From assembly GCA_021780415.1 (NCBI GenBank), contig JAJXYW010000233.1, positions 1-6,767 on the forward strand: 6,767 bases of DNA. The letters are read 5' to 3'. A model generated the notes under the pieces. That model had not been told where the DNA came from, made no database searches, and saw only the letters and a list, made by a program, of their open reading frames with translations. How positions within the stretch are numbered: the stretch's first letter is position 1; every line of letters starts with the position of its first letter. Position numbers and translations under genes: made by a program. The stretch comes from Acidobacteriota bacterium. Lineage in GTDB: Bacteria; Acidobacteriota; Terriglobia; Terriglobales; Acidobacteriaceae. Below are positions 1 to 6,329 of this stretch, one piece after another.

Positions 1-1
1 C

Positions 2-1084
2 TGCCCCACCACCACCTGCGTCCCGTCCTCCACCGTCACCTGCCCCACCACTCCCCCCGCCACCGCCAACTACGTCTACGTATCCAACAGCGCCACCGGC
101 CCCACCTATCTCAACGGCTACACCCTCGCCAGCGGTACCCTAGCTTCCGCCACCAATTCACCCTTCTCGCTCGGCCCCAACGTAGTTCCCACCGCCCTGG
201 CCATCACCCCCGCCAACACCTACCTCTACCTCGCCACAGACTCAAATCTCACCGCAGGTCTCGGCTACATCTACGGCTACTCCATCACCACCGGCGGAGC
301 CTTGTCTATCCTCGCCAGCGGAAGTCCCCTGATCAGCGAGAACGACAGCTCCCTTGCGATTTCCGCCGATGGACAATGGTTATTTACCCTCGGTACCGAT
401 GGCCTCTCGCTCAACGAGTACCAGATCAACAGTTCCACCGGCGCACTCACCTTTGCCGCCGGCTACGGCGTCACCGGCACATTGAACACCGTCATCACTC
501 CTGCCGCCGTTACCGCCGCGCCCAGCGGCAACTACTTTGCCGCAGCCCTCGGCCAGGGCGGCGCCAATACCTTCTCCTTCGTTACCTCGACAGGGATTGG
601 AACACCCTCCACAGGCATCAATCCCCCCAACACCTCAACCGGAATCTATGCCATAGCCATCGATAGCAATAACTATCTCTACTGCGCCGGAACCGCCGGC
701 TTAGAGGTGTTTTCCGTAACCGCTGCCGGAGTCCCCACCCTCCTCCAGACCTATCCCACCGGAAAAGGCTCGCATTCCATCGTGATCAACCGCACCTCCA
801 CCGACGTCTACGTCGGCAACCAGACCGACGGCACTATCACTGGCTACTCCATCGGCACCAACGCCGCACTTACCGCCCTCGTCGGCTCACCCTACGCCGC
901 ACCCACGCTGGTCGGCGCGCTGGCCATCGACCATACCAACGCCTATCTCATCGCATTGGGCTACAACGCTACCTCAGGAATCCAGTTGTACTCCATCGGC
1001 TCCGCCGGAGCCCTGTCGCCCAGCAGCTCTGCCGGCTCGGGCGTAACGACCGGAGTTCCCCTCGCCATCGCCGCCACCCACTAA
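2..1084 (+). CDS. YVTN/lactonase-type beta-propeller protein, 5'-truncated by the window edge
   Basis: The reading frame is open from base 2, so the true start lies before the window; the TTG at 302 is internal. The 360 visible residues end in a TAA stop. The protein begins with a Cys/Thr/Pro-rich stretch (about residues 1-22), probably a linker after an export signal. It then shows recurring blade-like segments: YVYVSN (24-29), YLYLATD (74-80), an IYGYSITTGGALS segment (90-102), and later a YQINSSTGALT segment, VYVGN, GYSIGTNAALT and LYSIGSAGALS. The alternation of a short beta-strand with 'Y-x-I-x-x-x-x-GALT' is typical of seven-bladed 6-phosphogluconolactonase-like (Lactonase/YVTN) propellers common in Acidobacteriota. 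Such folds do not prove lactonase activity, and most surface homologues have no known substrate. The protein is probably extracytoplasmic, judging from its Ser/Thr/Gly/Ala-rich, Lys-poor composition. Third codon positions are very C-rich. Confidence 0.8.
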   Translation, partial: CPTTTCVPSSTVTCPTTPPATANYVYVSNSATGPTYLNGYTLASGTLASATNSPFSLGPNVVPTALAITPANTYLYLATDSNLTAGLGYIYGYSITTGGALSILASGSPLISENDSSLAISADGQWLFTLGTDGLSLNEYQINSSTGALTFAAGYGVTGTLNTVITPAAVTAAPSGNYFAAALGQGGANTFSFVTSTGIGTPSTGINPPNTSTGIYAIAIDSNNYLYCAGTAGLEVFSVTAAGVPTLLQTYPTGKGSHSIVINRTSTDVYVGNQTDGTITGYSIGTNAALTALVGSPYAAPTLVGALAIDHTNAYLIALGYNATSGIQLYSIGSAGALSPSSSAGSGVTTGVPLAIAATH

Positions 1085-1086
1085 CC

Positions 1087-1147
1087 CGTCATCCACCCCT
1101 CACCCCCGTCATCCACCCCTCACCCCCGTCATCCCACCCCTCAATAC
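1087..1147. repeat. Three tandem copies of a ~20-bp C-rich unit
   Basis: The unit CGTCATCCACCCCTCACCCC starts at 1087 and 1107. A third, slightly diverged copy of 21 bp starts at 1127, with one extra C and an AATA-containing end. The array begins 3 bp after the stop codon of the propeller gene. Each copy starts with CGTCATCC, the same eight bases that open the dispersed repeat at 1148, so the array may have grown by duplication of that repeat's end. Confidence 0.85.
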
Positions 1148-1174
1148 CGTCATCCTGAGCGAAGTGAAGGACCC
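1148..1174. repeat. Dispersed intergenic repeat unit (CATCCTGAGCGAAG type)
   Basis: The segment starts CGTCATCCTGAGCGAAG and ends GAAGGACCC. I recognise it as a short extragenic repeat that is abundant in Acidobacteriota and some other phyla. Its reverse strand is often mis-called as protein containing 'LHFAQDD', and that string is encoded here on the minus strand. Recognition is from memory, not from a search. Function is unknown; a mobile or REP-like origin is possible. No matching inverted partner lies within the next 200 bp. Confidence 0.65.
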
Positions 1175-1180
1175 CTGTAG

Positions 1181-1228
1181 TTGTTCTTGCAGTTGCTGTT
1201 GCCCTTGCCCTTGCCGTTGCTCTCGCCC
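1181..1228. repeat. Hexanucleotide tandem array, consensus TTGCYS
   Basis: There are eight contiguous hexamers: TTGTTC, TTGCAG, TTGCTG, TTGCCC, TTGCCC, TTGCCG, TTGCTC, TCGCCC. The hexamer just before them (1175-1180, CTGTAG) may be a decayed ninth copy. The array follows the dispersed repeat directly. The rest of the gap (1229-1416) is C-rich with no repeat, clear promoter or gene that I can support. Open frames crossing the area are low-complexity and lack ribosome binding sites. Confidence 0.8.
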
Positions 1229-1416
1229 ACCCCACAGCGTACCGCGATCCTCCCACCGCAGCCCGCAGTCCCATTTCAGAACCCATACCCCCAGCCGTAT
1301 CCGCGCGTGTACTAGCCGCCCGCAAACTTCGCGCTACTCTGGCATTAGCCTGTTTCCAATCGTTGGCATCCAACCCTCTGTCACCGCAACGTCCCACCCA
1401 AAGGCATCGCCTCCAC

Positions 1417-2586
1417 ATGCAGCTGACTCTCTCGCATCAGATCAAGCGGCACGCAGCGCCCACACTGGCCGCACTGCTGCTTGCCGTTGGATTATCCGGC
1501 TGCTCGCACTTCCGTCCCCAACCCTCCAACAAATACGTCTACGTCACCGCCAAACAGACCTTCCTGCGCGACCGTGTCGCCGCCGTCTCCAACCGTACCG
1601 GAGCCACTGCCAACGGCGAACGCCTCATCGTCCTAGACCACGCCCGCCGCTGGATCAAGGTGCAGACCCCGCGCGGCGAAGTCGGCTGGATCGAAGAGCG
1701 GCTCACCGTCCCGCAGGAGATCGCGGACAAGTTCGAAGCCCTCCGCAAGGATCACCAGCACGACCCCGTCGTCGCCACCGCTACCACCAGTGACTCCGTC
1801 TACCTCCACGTCACCCCCGGCCGCGAGACCGACCACCTCTACATGCTCCCCGAGAGCGACTCCCTCAGCCTGCTCCAGCGTGCCTCTGTGCCTAAGCCCG
1901 TCACTCCCGGCGCACCGCCGCCGCAGTCCGATACCCCCGGAGCGCCCCCCGCTCCCGTCCTCGAAGACTGGTGGCTTGTCCGTGACACCCAGGGTCAGAC
2001 CGGCTGGGTCTACGGCCGCATGATCGACGTCGCCGCCCCCGACGCCCTCCTTCGTTACGCCGAGGGCCAGCGCATCGTCGGAGCCTACATCCTCGCCCAC
2101 GCCGACGACCCCGACTCCGGCGTCCTCAACAACGGCAACACCGTCACCTCCATCCCCGAGTACGTCACCGTCATCAGTCCCTACAAAGCTGGCCTCCCCT
2201 ATGACTTCAACCAGGTTCGCGTCTTCATTTGGAACTCCAAAAAGCACCGCTATGAGACCGGCTTCAGCGAGCGCAACATCGTCGGCTACCTCCCCGTAAA
2301 AATCGGCGCGAGCACTGACCCCTACGCAAAGGGCACCGAGGCTGCCCAGACCCTCCCCACCTTCACCTATCGCGTCCTGGCCGCCGACCAGCCCATTCCC
2401 ACCCCCGACCCGGTCACCGGCCTCATCAAGCCCGGAACCCTCATCGACAAAACCTACCGTCTCGAAGGCAACATCACCCGCCGCCTCATCGCCCCCGGAA
2501 CCCCACCCCCCGCCGAAGCCCACCCCGAACCCGACCTGAAGAAGAAAAAGGAATCACTCGCCAAACGACGCCAGCAGCGCCGCTAA
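1417..2586 (+). CDS. SH3b-domain lipoprotein with unrecognised C-terminal domain
   Basis: A 389-residue protein. ATG at 1417 is chosen because it gives a textbook lipoprotein signal: basic residues K10-R11, a hydrophobic core at about 16-26, and the lipobox L-S-G-C with Cys29 as the lipidated residue. A TTG 54 bp upstream would only add a polar tail. AAAGG lies 12 nt before the ATG, a rather long spacing. After a short linker, residues 40-95 look like a bacterial SH3 domain ('FLRDR...G...W.KV....GEVGWIEE'). Residues 126-203 look like a second one ('VYLHVTPG...DWWLVRD..GQTGWVYGRMI') with a proline-rich insertion at about 159-182. Residues 207-355 form a domain I do not recognise, with a 'VRVFIWNSKKHRYETGF' segment. 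The tail (373-389) is very rich in Lys/Arg. SH3b domains often bind cell-wall peptides; here that would mean a membrane-anchored, periplasm-facing role, which is inference. No catalytic motif is visible. Confidence 0.85.
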   Translation: MQLTLSHQIKRHAAPTLAALLLAVGLSGCSHFRPQPSNKYVYVTAKQTFLRDRVAAVSNRTGATANGERLIVLDHARRWIKVQTPRGEVGWIEERLTVPQEIADKFEALRKDHQHDPVVATATTSDSVYLHVTPGRETDHLYMLPESDSLSLLQRASVPKPVTPGAPPPQSDTPGAPPAPVLEDWWLVRDTQGQTGWVYGRMIDVAAPDALLRYAEGQRIVGAYILAHADDPDSGVLNNGNTVTSIPEYVTVISPYKAGLPYDFNQVRVFIWNSKKHRYETGFSERNIVGYLPVKIGASTDPYAKGTEAAQTLPTFTYRVLAADQPIPTPDPVTGLIKPGTLIDKTYRLEGNITRRLIAPGTPPPAEAHPEPDLKKKKESLAKRRQQRR

Positions 2587-2661
2587 CCACATCGTCCTCT
2601 CGACCGAAGTCACGCGGCTTCATGCATGGCGCACCGGATAGACCTCTGTATTTCACCCCGC

Positions 2662-2698
2662 CTGCGACGAGGGCGTTGTTGAGACCCCCGTCCTGCAG
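2662..2698. other. Strong hairpin in the convergent intergenic gap, possible terminator without a T-run
   Basis: CTGC (2662-2665) pairs with GCAG (2695-2698), with a two-base bulge at 2693-2694. GACG (2666-2669) pairs with CGTC (2689-2692). After one A/C mismatch, GGG (2671-2673) pairs with CCC (2685-2687), leaving an 11-nt loop. It lies 75 bp beyond the lipoprotein stop and 68 bp beyond the aminotransferase stop, where a bidirectional terminator would be expected. Neither side carries a clear T-tract, so intrinsic termination is doubtful. Confidence 0.4.
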
Positions 2699-2738
2699 CC
2701 CAAGATTGCGCTGAGAGTGTCGATTTAAAACGCTGCAC

Positions 2739-2756
2739 TTGACAAAAATGGGTCAA
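2739..2756. repeat. Short inverted repeat TTGAC-N8-GTCAA near the 3' end of the aminotransferase gene
   Basis: TTGAC (2739-2743) and GTCAA (2752-2756) flank an A-rich 8-nt loop, 10 bp from the aminotransferase stop codon. On the minus strand the loop reads as T-rich, so it could assist 3'-end formation of that transcript. TTGACA at 2739 also matches a -35 hexamer, but no -10 follows at 16-18 bp, so a promoter is not supported. Confidence 0.3.
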
Positions 2757-2765
2757 AAGCCCACT

Positions 2766-3947
2766 TCAAGCATAAAAACGTCGAATCGCTTCCACCACGC
2801 TGTCAAGCTCCTCCACGCGCAATTCCGGGTACATCGGCAGCGCCAGCACCTCGGCCGCCGCCCGCTCGCTCACCGGAAAATCGCCCTGTTTATAGCCCAG
2901 AAACCGCAGACTCTCCTGTACGTGAAGTGGTTGAGGATAATAGACTTCCGAGCCAATCGACAGCCCCGTAAGATACTCCCGCAGCGCATCCCGCCTCGGC
3001 GCCCGAATCACATACTGATGGAACACATGCCCAGCGCGCGGATCGGTGAAGGGAAGCACCACTCCATCCGCGGTAGTAGCCCCCACCAGTCCAGCACCCG
3101 TAAATCGCTGATTATAAAGCTCCGCAAGTTCTCTCCGCCGAGCATTTCCCGTCTCCACCCGCCGCAGTTTCACCTCCAGAACCGCCGCCTGCAGCGTGTC
3201 CAGCCGTGAGTTCCATCCCACCTCATCATGGAAATAACGCCTCCGCATTCCATGCGCTCGCAGCATCTTAGCCCGCTCGGAAGTAACTGAATCCTTGGTT
3301 GTTACCATCCCAGCGTCGCCGAACGCGCTGAGGTTTTTCGTCGGATAAAAGCTGAATGCAGCCACATCCCCGAGAGCCCCCGCCCGCACCCCCTCCCACG
3401 AAGCTCCAAACGCCTGCGCCGCATCCTCAATAACCTTCAGCCCCCGCTCCTTCGCAAGCGCAGTAAACCCATTAATATCAGCACATTGCCCGTATAAATG
3501 CACGGGCATAACCCCCACAACCCGCTCATCCCCGGACGCATTTTCGAGCACATCCCGCGTAGCCTCCACCGACAAATTGAACGTTTTCTCGTCAATATCC
3601 GCCAAAATCGGCTTTGCCCCACACCGCAGAATCGAACTCACCGTGGCAAAAAAGCTGAACGGCGTAGTAACCACCGCATCCCCCGGCCCTATCTTCAATG
3701 CTGCCAACGAAAGCCACAAAGCATCGGTCCCGCTGGCACACCCAATCGCAAACGGAACCCCACAGGCCGCCGCCGCAGCCTCTTCGAACCGCGCGACCTC
3801 CGGCCCCAGAATAAACCGCTGGGATTCACACACCGAGGCAATGGCAGCAAGGACTTCGTCACGAATCTCAGCAAACTCGCGGCTGAAGTCGAGCATCGGA
3901 ACCGCGAGCAATTTGGGGTCGTTCTCTATCTTGATCATCTCTACCAT
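2766..3947 (-). CDS. DegT/DnrJ/EryC1-family PLP-dependent sugar aminotransferase
   Basis: A 393-residue protein, the usual size for the family. These enzymes move an amino group, usually from glutamate, to a nucleotide-linked keto sugar, making amino sugars for O-antigen, capsule or glycosylation. Visible motifs are SGTDALWLS (72-80, PLP phosphate loop), ED at 174-175 in EDAAQAFGA (Asp175 for the pyridine nitrogen), FSFYPTKNL (198-206, Lys204 as the Schiff-base lysine), N246 in the GWNSRLD segment, and the C-terminal 'LPMYPEL' (370-376). All key residues are present, so it should be active. The start at 3947 has AGGA 8 nt upstream. The frame stays open to 4145 but that would overlap hfq and add non-family sequence; an ATG three codons later lacks a well-spaced site. 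No other sugar-nucleotide gene is in view, so the substrate cannot be assigned. Relatives such as FdtB, WecE and Pse/Leg aminotransferases share these motifs. Confidence 0.92.
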   Translation of the reverse strand: MVEMIKIENDPKLLAVPMLDFSREFAEIRDEVLAAIASVCESQRFILGPEVARFEEAAAAACGVPFAIGCASGTDALWLSLAALKIGPGDAVVTTPFSFFATVSSILRCGAKPILADIDEKTFNLSVEATRDVLENASGDERVVGVMPVHLYGQCADINGFTALAKERGLKVIEDAAQAFGASWEGVRAGALGDVAAFSFYPTKNLSAFGDAGMVTTKDSVTSERAKMLRAHGMRRRYFHDEVGWNSRLDTLQAAVLEVKLRRVETGNARRRELAELYNQRFTGAGLVGATTADGVVLPFTDPRAGHVFHQYVIRAPRRDALREYLTGLSIGSEVYYPQPLHVQESLRFLGYKQGDFPVSERAAAEVLALPMYPELRVEELDSVVEAIRRFYA

Positions 3948-3955
3948 CGTAATTG

Positions 3956-3959
3956 TCCT
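3956..3959 (-). promoter_or_regulatory. Ribosome binding site deciding the aminotransferase start
   Basis: On the minus strand AGGA is followed by eight bases and then the ATG at 3947. The ATG at 3938 has only GAG directly before it, so 3947 is preferred. Confidence 0.6.
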
Positions 3960-4106
3960 GAAGCATCCGGAGGCGGTCAGTGCTCCAAGACCTTGTCGGG
4001 AAGCATCGAAGGCTATAGGGTGAAGGATGCAAGTCTGCATTGCTGCAAGGTTCGACCGCGAGGACTTAGCGCGGAATGTCACGAAATGGTTGAGTGCAAT
4101 GATACG
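3960..4106. promoter_or_regulatory. Divergent promoter region between the aminotransferase gene and hfq
   Basis: This intergenic DNA must serve two divergent genes. For hfq a weak sigma-70-like pair is TTGTCG (3993-3998) and TATAGG (4014-4019), with a short 15-bp spacer, which would give a leader of about 90 nt. The -10 overlaps the palindrome CTATAG (4013-4018), so a minus-strand -10 could sit at the same place, but no good minus-strand -35 was found. GAAGCATC occurs twice, at 3960-3967 and 4000-4007, exactly 40 bp apart, which could be an operator pair. Promoter calls are tentative. Confidence 0.3.
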
Positions 4107-4111
4107 AGGAG
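4107..4111 (+). promoter_or_regulatory. Ribosome binding site of hfq
   Basis: AGGAG with an 8-nt spacer to the ATG at 4120. This decides against the in-frame upstream ATGs at 4027 and 4099, neither of which would produce an Hfq-like N-terminus. Confidence 0.75.
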
Positions 4112-4119
4112 ATCGGCAA

Positions 4120-4422
4120 ATGGATTCCAAGCCGGCACAAAACATTCAGGATACGTTCCTGAATACGGTCCGCAAGGACAAAAGCCCCATCACCATCTAC
4201 CTGGTCAGCGGTGTCAAGCTGACGGGCAAGATTCGTTCCTTCGATAAGTATTCTGTCCTGCTGGAGAACAATGCTCAGGAGCAGTTGATCTTCAAGCACG
4301 CAATTTCCACGGTGGTGAGCGGTCGCCCAACGGGGTTTGGAGACGCGCGTAGCGAGAGTCGTGCACTTCCGGCGACTCATACAGAAAGTACGCAGCCAGC
4401 TCCAGGGACGGCCAACAGCTAG
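4120..4422 (+). CDS. hfq: RNA-binding protein Hfq
   Basis: A 100-residue Sm-like RNA chaperone that forms hexameric rings and pairs small RNAs with mRNAs. The core aligns by eye with E. coli Hfq over residues 8-70. Q10-D11 match Q8-D9, and R18-K19-D20-K21 occupies the rim position (RRER in E. coli). The distal-face Sm1 region is [13 protein letters not shown] with Y27, G31 and K33. S40-F-D-K-Y44 matches SFDQF, with Tyr in place of Phe42. The Sm2 signature F58-K-H-A-I-S-T-V-V is intact, including the proximal Lys-His pair. One residue is inserted in the 50-57 loop relative to E. coli. Residues 69-100 form a Ser/Thr/Ala/Pro-rich, probably disordered tail. hflX follows 53 nt downstream with no T-tract terminator between; only a small 5-bp hairpin (4428-4446) is seen. 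miaA, the usual enterobacterial upstream partner, is absent. Confidence 0.95.
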   Translation: MDSKPAQNIQDTFLNTVRKDKSPITIYLVSGVKLTGKIRSFDKYSVLLENNAQEQLIFKHAISTVVSGRPTGFGDARSESRALPATHTESTQPAPGTANS

Positions 4423-4475
4423 CCGGGCGCAGCAACGCTTTCTGCGACTGTTGTTCGCGTGAGCTACAAGGCAAG

Positions 4476-5960
4476 GTGTCCATCAAGCCAGCATTCAAGA
4501 CAAGATCGAGTCGCGAAGCGGTCGAGCAGAATCTGCTGCGATCGCGGCAGCAAACCTCGCGCGAGAGCGCTGTTCTGGTGGCTGTCGAGTTTACGTCGGA
4601 CCGCTTTCGCCCATCGAGCGCTGCCCAGCAGGCGCGCGCGGCTGCTGCGGTTTCGGCACGCATCCAGATCGATGGTAATCCTCTTGCTGAGATATCCGAG
4701 GCCTTGCCGACTACGACGGAACCTCGCGTCGATCTGGACTTTGATGCCTCCCTCGCGGAGTTTCAGGAACTAGCCAGGTCGGCCGGTGCAACCATCGCAG
4801 CAGTGCTCATCCAGCGGCGTGGTCGGCCTGATCCTGCGACGCTGGTGGGCGGCGGCAAGCTCGATGAGATTGTTGCAACAGTTGCCTCGACCGGAGCAAG
4901 CCTGGTGCTCTTCGACCATGATCTGACTCCGTCACAGGCGCGCAATGTGGAGGCGCGATTACCCTGCACGGTCATCGACCGCACCCAATTGATTCTTGAC
5001 ATCTTTGCTAGGCATGCACGTACCCGTGAGGGCCAGTTACAAGTGGAGTTGGCCCAACTCGAATACCAACTCCCCCGCCTGGCGGGCCGCGGAAAGACCA
5101 TGTCGCAGACTGGTGGCGGCATTGGCACGCGTGGCCCAGGCGAGACGCAACTCGAGACCGACCGTCGCAAAATCAATATGCGTTTGGACCGCATCAAGCA
5201 GCAGTTGGAGGCGGTGAGGCGGATTCGGCGACAGCAGCGCGGCAGGCGCGAGGCAGTACCGGTCCCGACCGTAGCTCTGGTCGGCTATACCAATGCCGGA
5301 AAATCCACGATCTTCAACTCGCTGACCGGTGGCGAGGTGCTCGCGTCGGAGCGAATGTTTGCCACCCTTGACCCTAAGTTGCGTCAGTTGAGCCTGCCTT
5401 CGCGACGAAAAGTGCTGCTGTCGGACACCGTCGGATTCATCCGCAACCTTCCTCATGCGCTGGTTACGAGCTTTCGCGCCACGTTGGAAGAAGTGGAGCG
5501 CGCCGAACTCCTGCTGCACGTGCGCGACGCAGCCAGCCCCACTCTCGACGAGCAACGAGCCCAGGTCGAGACCGTTCTGGCCGAACTCGGTGTGAGGGAG
5601 AAGCCCACACTTCAGGTTCTCAATAAGATCGATTTGCTGCCCATTGGAGCCGCCCTCAAACCTGGACTTCAGGCTCCAGGAACGATCGCCGTTTCGGCGC
5701 TCACAGGCGCCGGACTAGACGATCTTCTGCATGCGATTGATGCTGCGTTGACAGCCGACCCACTGGAGACGGCAGAGTTTCGTATTCCGCAGGCGGAGGG
5801 CAGAGTCCTCGCGGCGCTGGAGCGGGGAGCAACCATTACGCGGCAGCGGTTCGAGGGCAACCTCGTCTATCTTCAGGCCGTGGGACCGGCTTCGCTGCTA
5901 GAGAGATACAGGCGCTATCAGCACCGCGATGTGGCGCCGGCTCGAGAAGCCCGCGAATAG
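4476..5960 (+). CDS. hflX: GTPase HflX, ribosome-associated
   Basis: A 494-residue GTPase that binds the 50S subunit and splits stalled or stress-arrested ribosomes, acting in the cytoplasm. GTG at 4476 is chosen, with AAGG four bases upstream; no ATG fits better, though the exact start is less certain. Residues 1-85 are a variable extension. The N-terminal HflX domain is at about 86-235, with [17 protein letters not shown] (116-132), FDHDLTPSQ (146-154) and the family signature [19 protein letters not shown] (213-231). A basic coiled-coil linker covers about 232-260. The G domain shows P-loop GYTNAGKS (270-277), the switch I segment ATLDPKL (296-302), DTVG (317-320), NKID (383-386) and SALTGAGL (407-414). 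A short C-terminal domain closes the protein. At 494 residues it is longer than E. coli HflX (about 426), mainly at the N-terminus. It probably forms an operon with hfq. Confidence 0.95.
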   Translation: MSIKPAFKTRSSREAVEQNLLRSRQQTSRESAVLVAVEFTSDRFRPSSAAQQARAAAAVSARIQIDGNPLAEISEALPTTTEPRVDLDFDASLAEFQELARSAGATIAAVLIQRRGRPDPATLVGGGKLDEIVATVASTGASLVLFDHDLTPSQARNVEARLPCTVIDRTQLILDIFARHARTREGQLQVELAQLEYQLPRLAGRGKTMSQTGGGIGTRGPGETQLETDRRKINMRLDRIKQQLEAVRRIRRQQRGRREAVPVPTVALVGYTNAGKSTIFNSLTGGEVLASERMFATLDPKLRQLSLPSRRKVLLSDTVGFIRNLPHALVTSFRATLEEVERAELLLHVRDAASPTLDEQRAQVETVLAELGVREKPTLQVLNKIDLLPIGAALKPGLQAPGTIAVSALTGAGLDDLLHAIDAALTADPLETAEFRIPQAEGRVLAALERGATITRQRFEGNLVYLQAVGPASLLERYRRYQHRDVAPAREARE

Positions 5961-5975
5961 GTTCAGAAACAAGTA

Positions 5976-6070
5976 CAGGCCGCCTGATCGGGAGCGGAGG
6001 TTATGTCCCGTTTCACGCGGCCTGCATGACCCGGAATGGGTCTCAGGGTGGTAGTCACAGTCTACGCCTG
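5976..6070. other. Cluster of three adjacent hairpins downstream of hflX
   Basis: The first is a nested stem. CAGGCCGC (5976-5983) pairs with GCGGCCTG (6017-6024). Inside it, CGGGA (5989-5993) pairs with TCCCG (6006-6010), separated by a 5/6-nt internal loop and closed by a 12-nt loop. The second is GACCC (6028-6032) with GGGTC (6038-6042). The third is CAGG (6044-6047) with CCTG (6067-6070), enclosing GTAG (6051-6054) with CTAC (6062-6065). The cluster starts 15 bp after the hflX stop. No T-run follows on the plus strand; on the minus strand the big stem is followed by a weakly T-rich stretch. It may be the structured 3' end of the hfq-hflX mRNA, a processed 3' small RNA, or an independent RNA. 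It is not assigned to any known RNA family. Confidence 0.4.
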
Positions 6071-6178
6071 CCCGCGACGGATTGCGAAAGAAAATTATTA
6101 GAAAATGTGCCCATAAGAAGCTGAGCCAGCGTCTATGATTCGATAATCGTCGCCATGGCTGTTCATTATGTTCGATCT

Positions 6179-6208
6179 TTGACTTCCGACTACGAGCTTT
6201 GCTACAAA
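6179..6208 (+). promoter_or_regulatory. Putative sigma-70 promoter for the ATP synthase subunit b gene
   Basis: TTGACT (6179-6184, 5/6 match to TTGACA) and TACAAA (6203-6208, 4/6 to TATAAT) are separated by 18 bp. The surrounding DNA (about 6085-6240) is clearly more AT-rich than the rest of the window. Transcription would begin near 6215, giving a leader of about 115 nt before the ATG at 6330. Confidence 0.45.
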
Positions 6209-6221
6209 AGAGGGGAACGAA

Positions 6222-6233
6222 AAGTTAAAACTT
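6222..6233. promoter_or_regulatory. Perfect 12-bp palindrome just downstream of the predicted start site
   Basis: AAGTTAAAACTT is a perfect inverted repeat (AAGTT-AA-AACTT). It lies roughly 7 bp after the predicted transcription start, a position where a repressor could block the promoter. It could also occur by chance in AT-rich DNA. Confidence 0.25.
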
Positions 6234-6241
6234 GCATCTGA

Positions 6242-6295
6242 TTGAGCCGTGATCGGCGTTGGAGAAAAGGGCTCAACTGGCTCTTGGACACAAGA
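6242..6295 (+). other. Two hairpins in the predicted mRNA leader of the subunit b gene
   Basis: TTGAGCC (6242-6248) pairs perfectly with GGCTCAA (6270-6276) across a 21-nt loop. TCTTG (6282-6286) pairs with CAAGA (6291-6295) across the 4-nt loop GACA. They stand in tandem, 34 nt before the ATG. CCCTCC at 6306-6311 could also pair with the GGGG-containing stretch near 6211-6214. This could be a regulatory leader or simply a stabilising 5' structure; no known riboswitch is recognised. Confidence 0.35.
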
Positions 6296-6329
6296 CGCCT
6301 GCATGCCCTCCTGAAGAACCCTAAATATC

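Noticed and set aside
1087..1228. CRISPR array
   Set aside because: The repeats are directly tandem with no unique spacers, the unit lengths are 20 and 6 bp, and no cas gene is present.
1089..1418. Minus-strand open frame across the repeat region
   Set aside because: It contains the 'LHFAQDD' translation of the dispersed repeat and low-complexity Ala/Thr/Arg runs from the hexamer array; such frames are well-known false genes.
1633..2523. Long minus-strand open frame opposite the lipoprotein gene
   Set aside because: Its Gly/Val/Asp-rich composition is the antisense shadow of C-ending codons; the plus-strand frame has a lipobox and recognisable SH3-like segments.
4027..4119. N-terminal extension of Hfq from an ATG at 4027
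   Set aside because: The extension does not resemble Hfq, and AGGAG is correctly placed for the ATG at 4120.
3948..4145. 66-residue N-terminal extension of the aminotransferase
   Set aside because: It would overlap the start of hfq and lies outside the family fold; a good AGGA supports 3947.
5976..6024. tRNA or known intrinsic terminator
   Set aside because: There is no TTCRANY T-loop or acceptor arrangement for a tRNA, and no T-run follows the stem on the plus strand.
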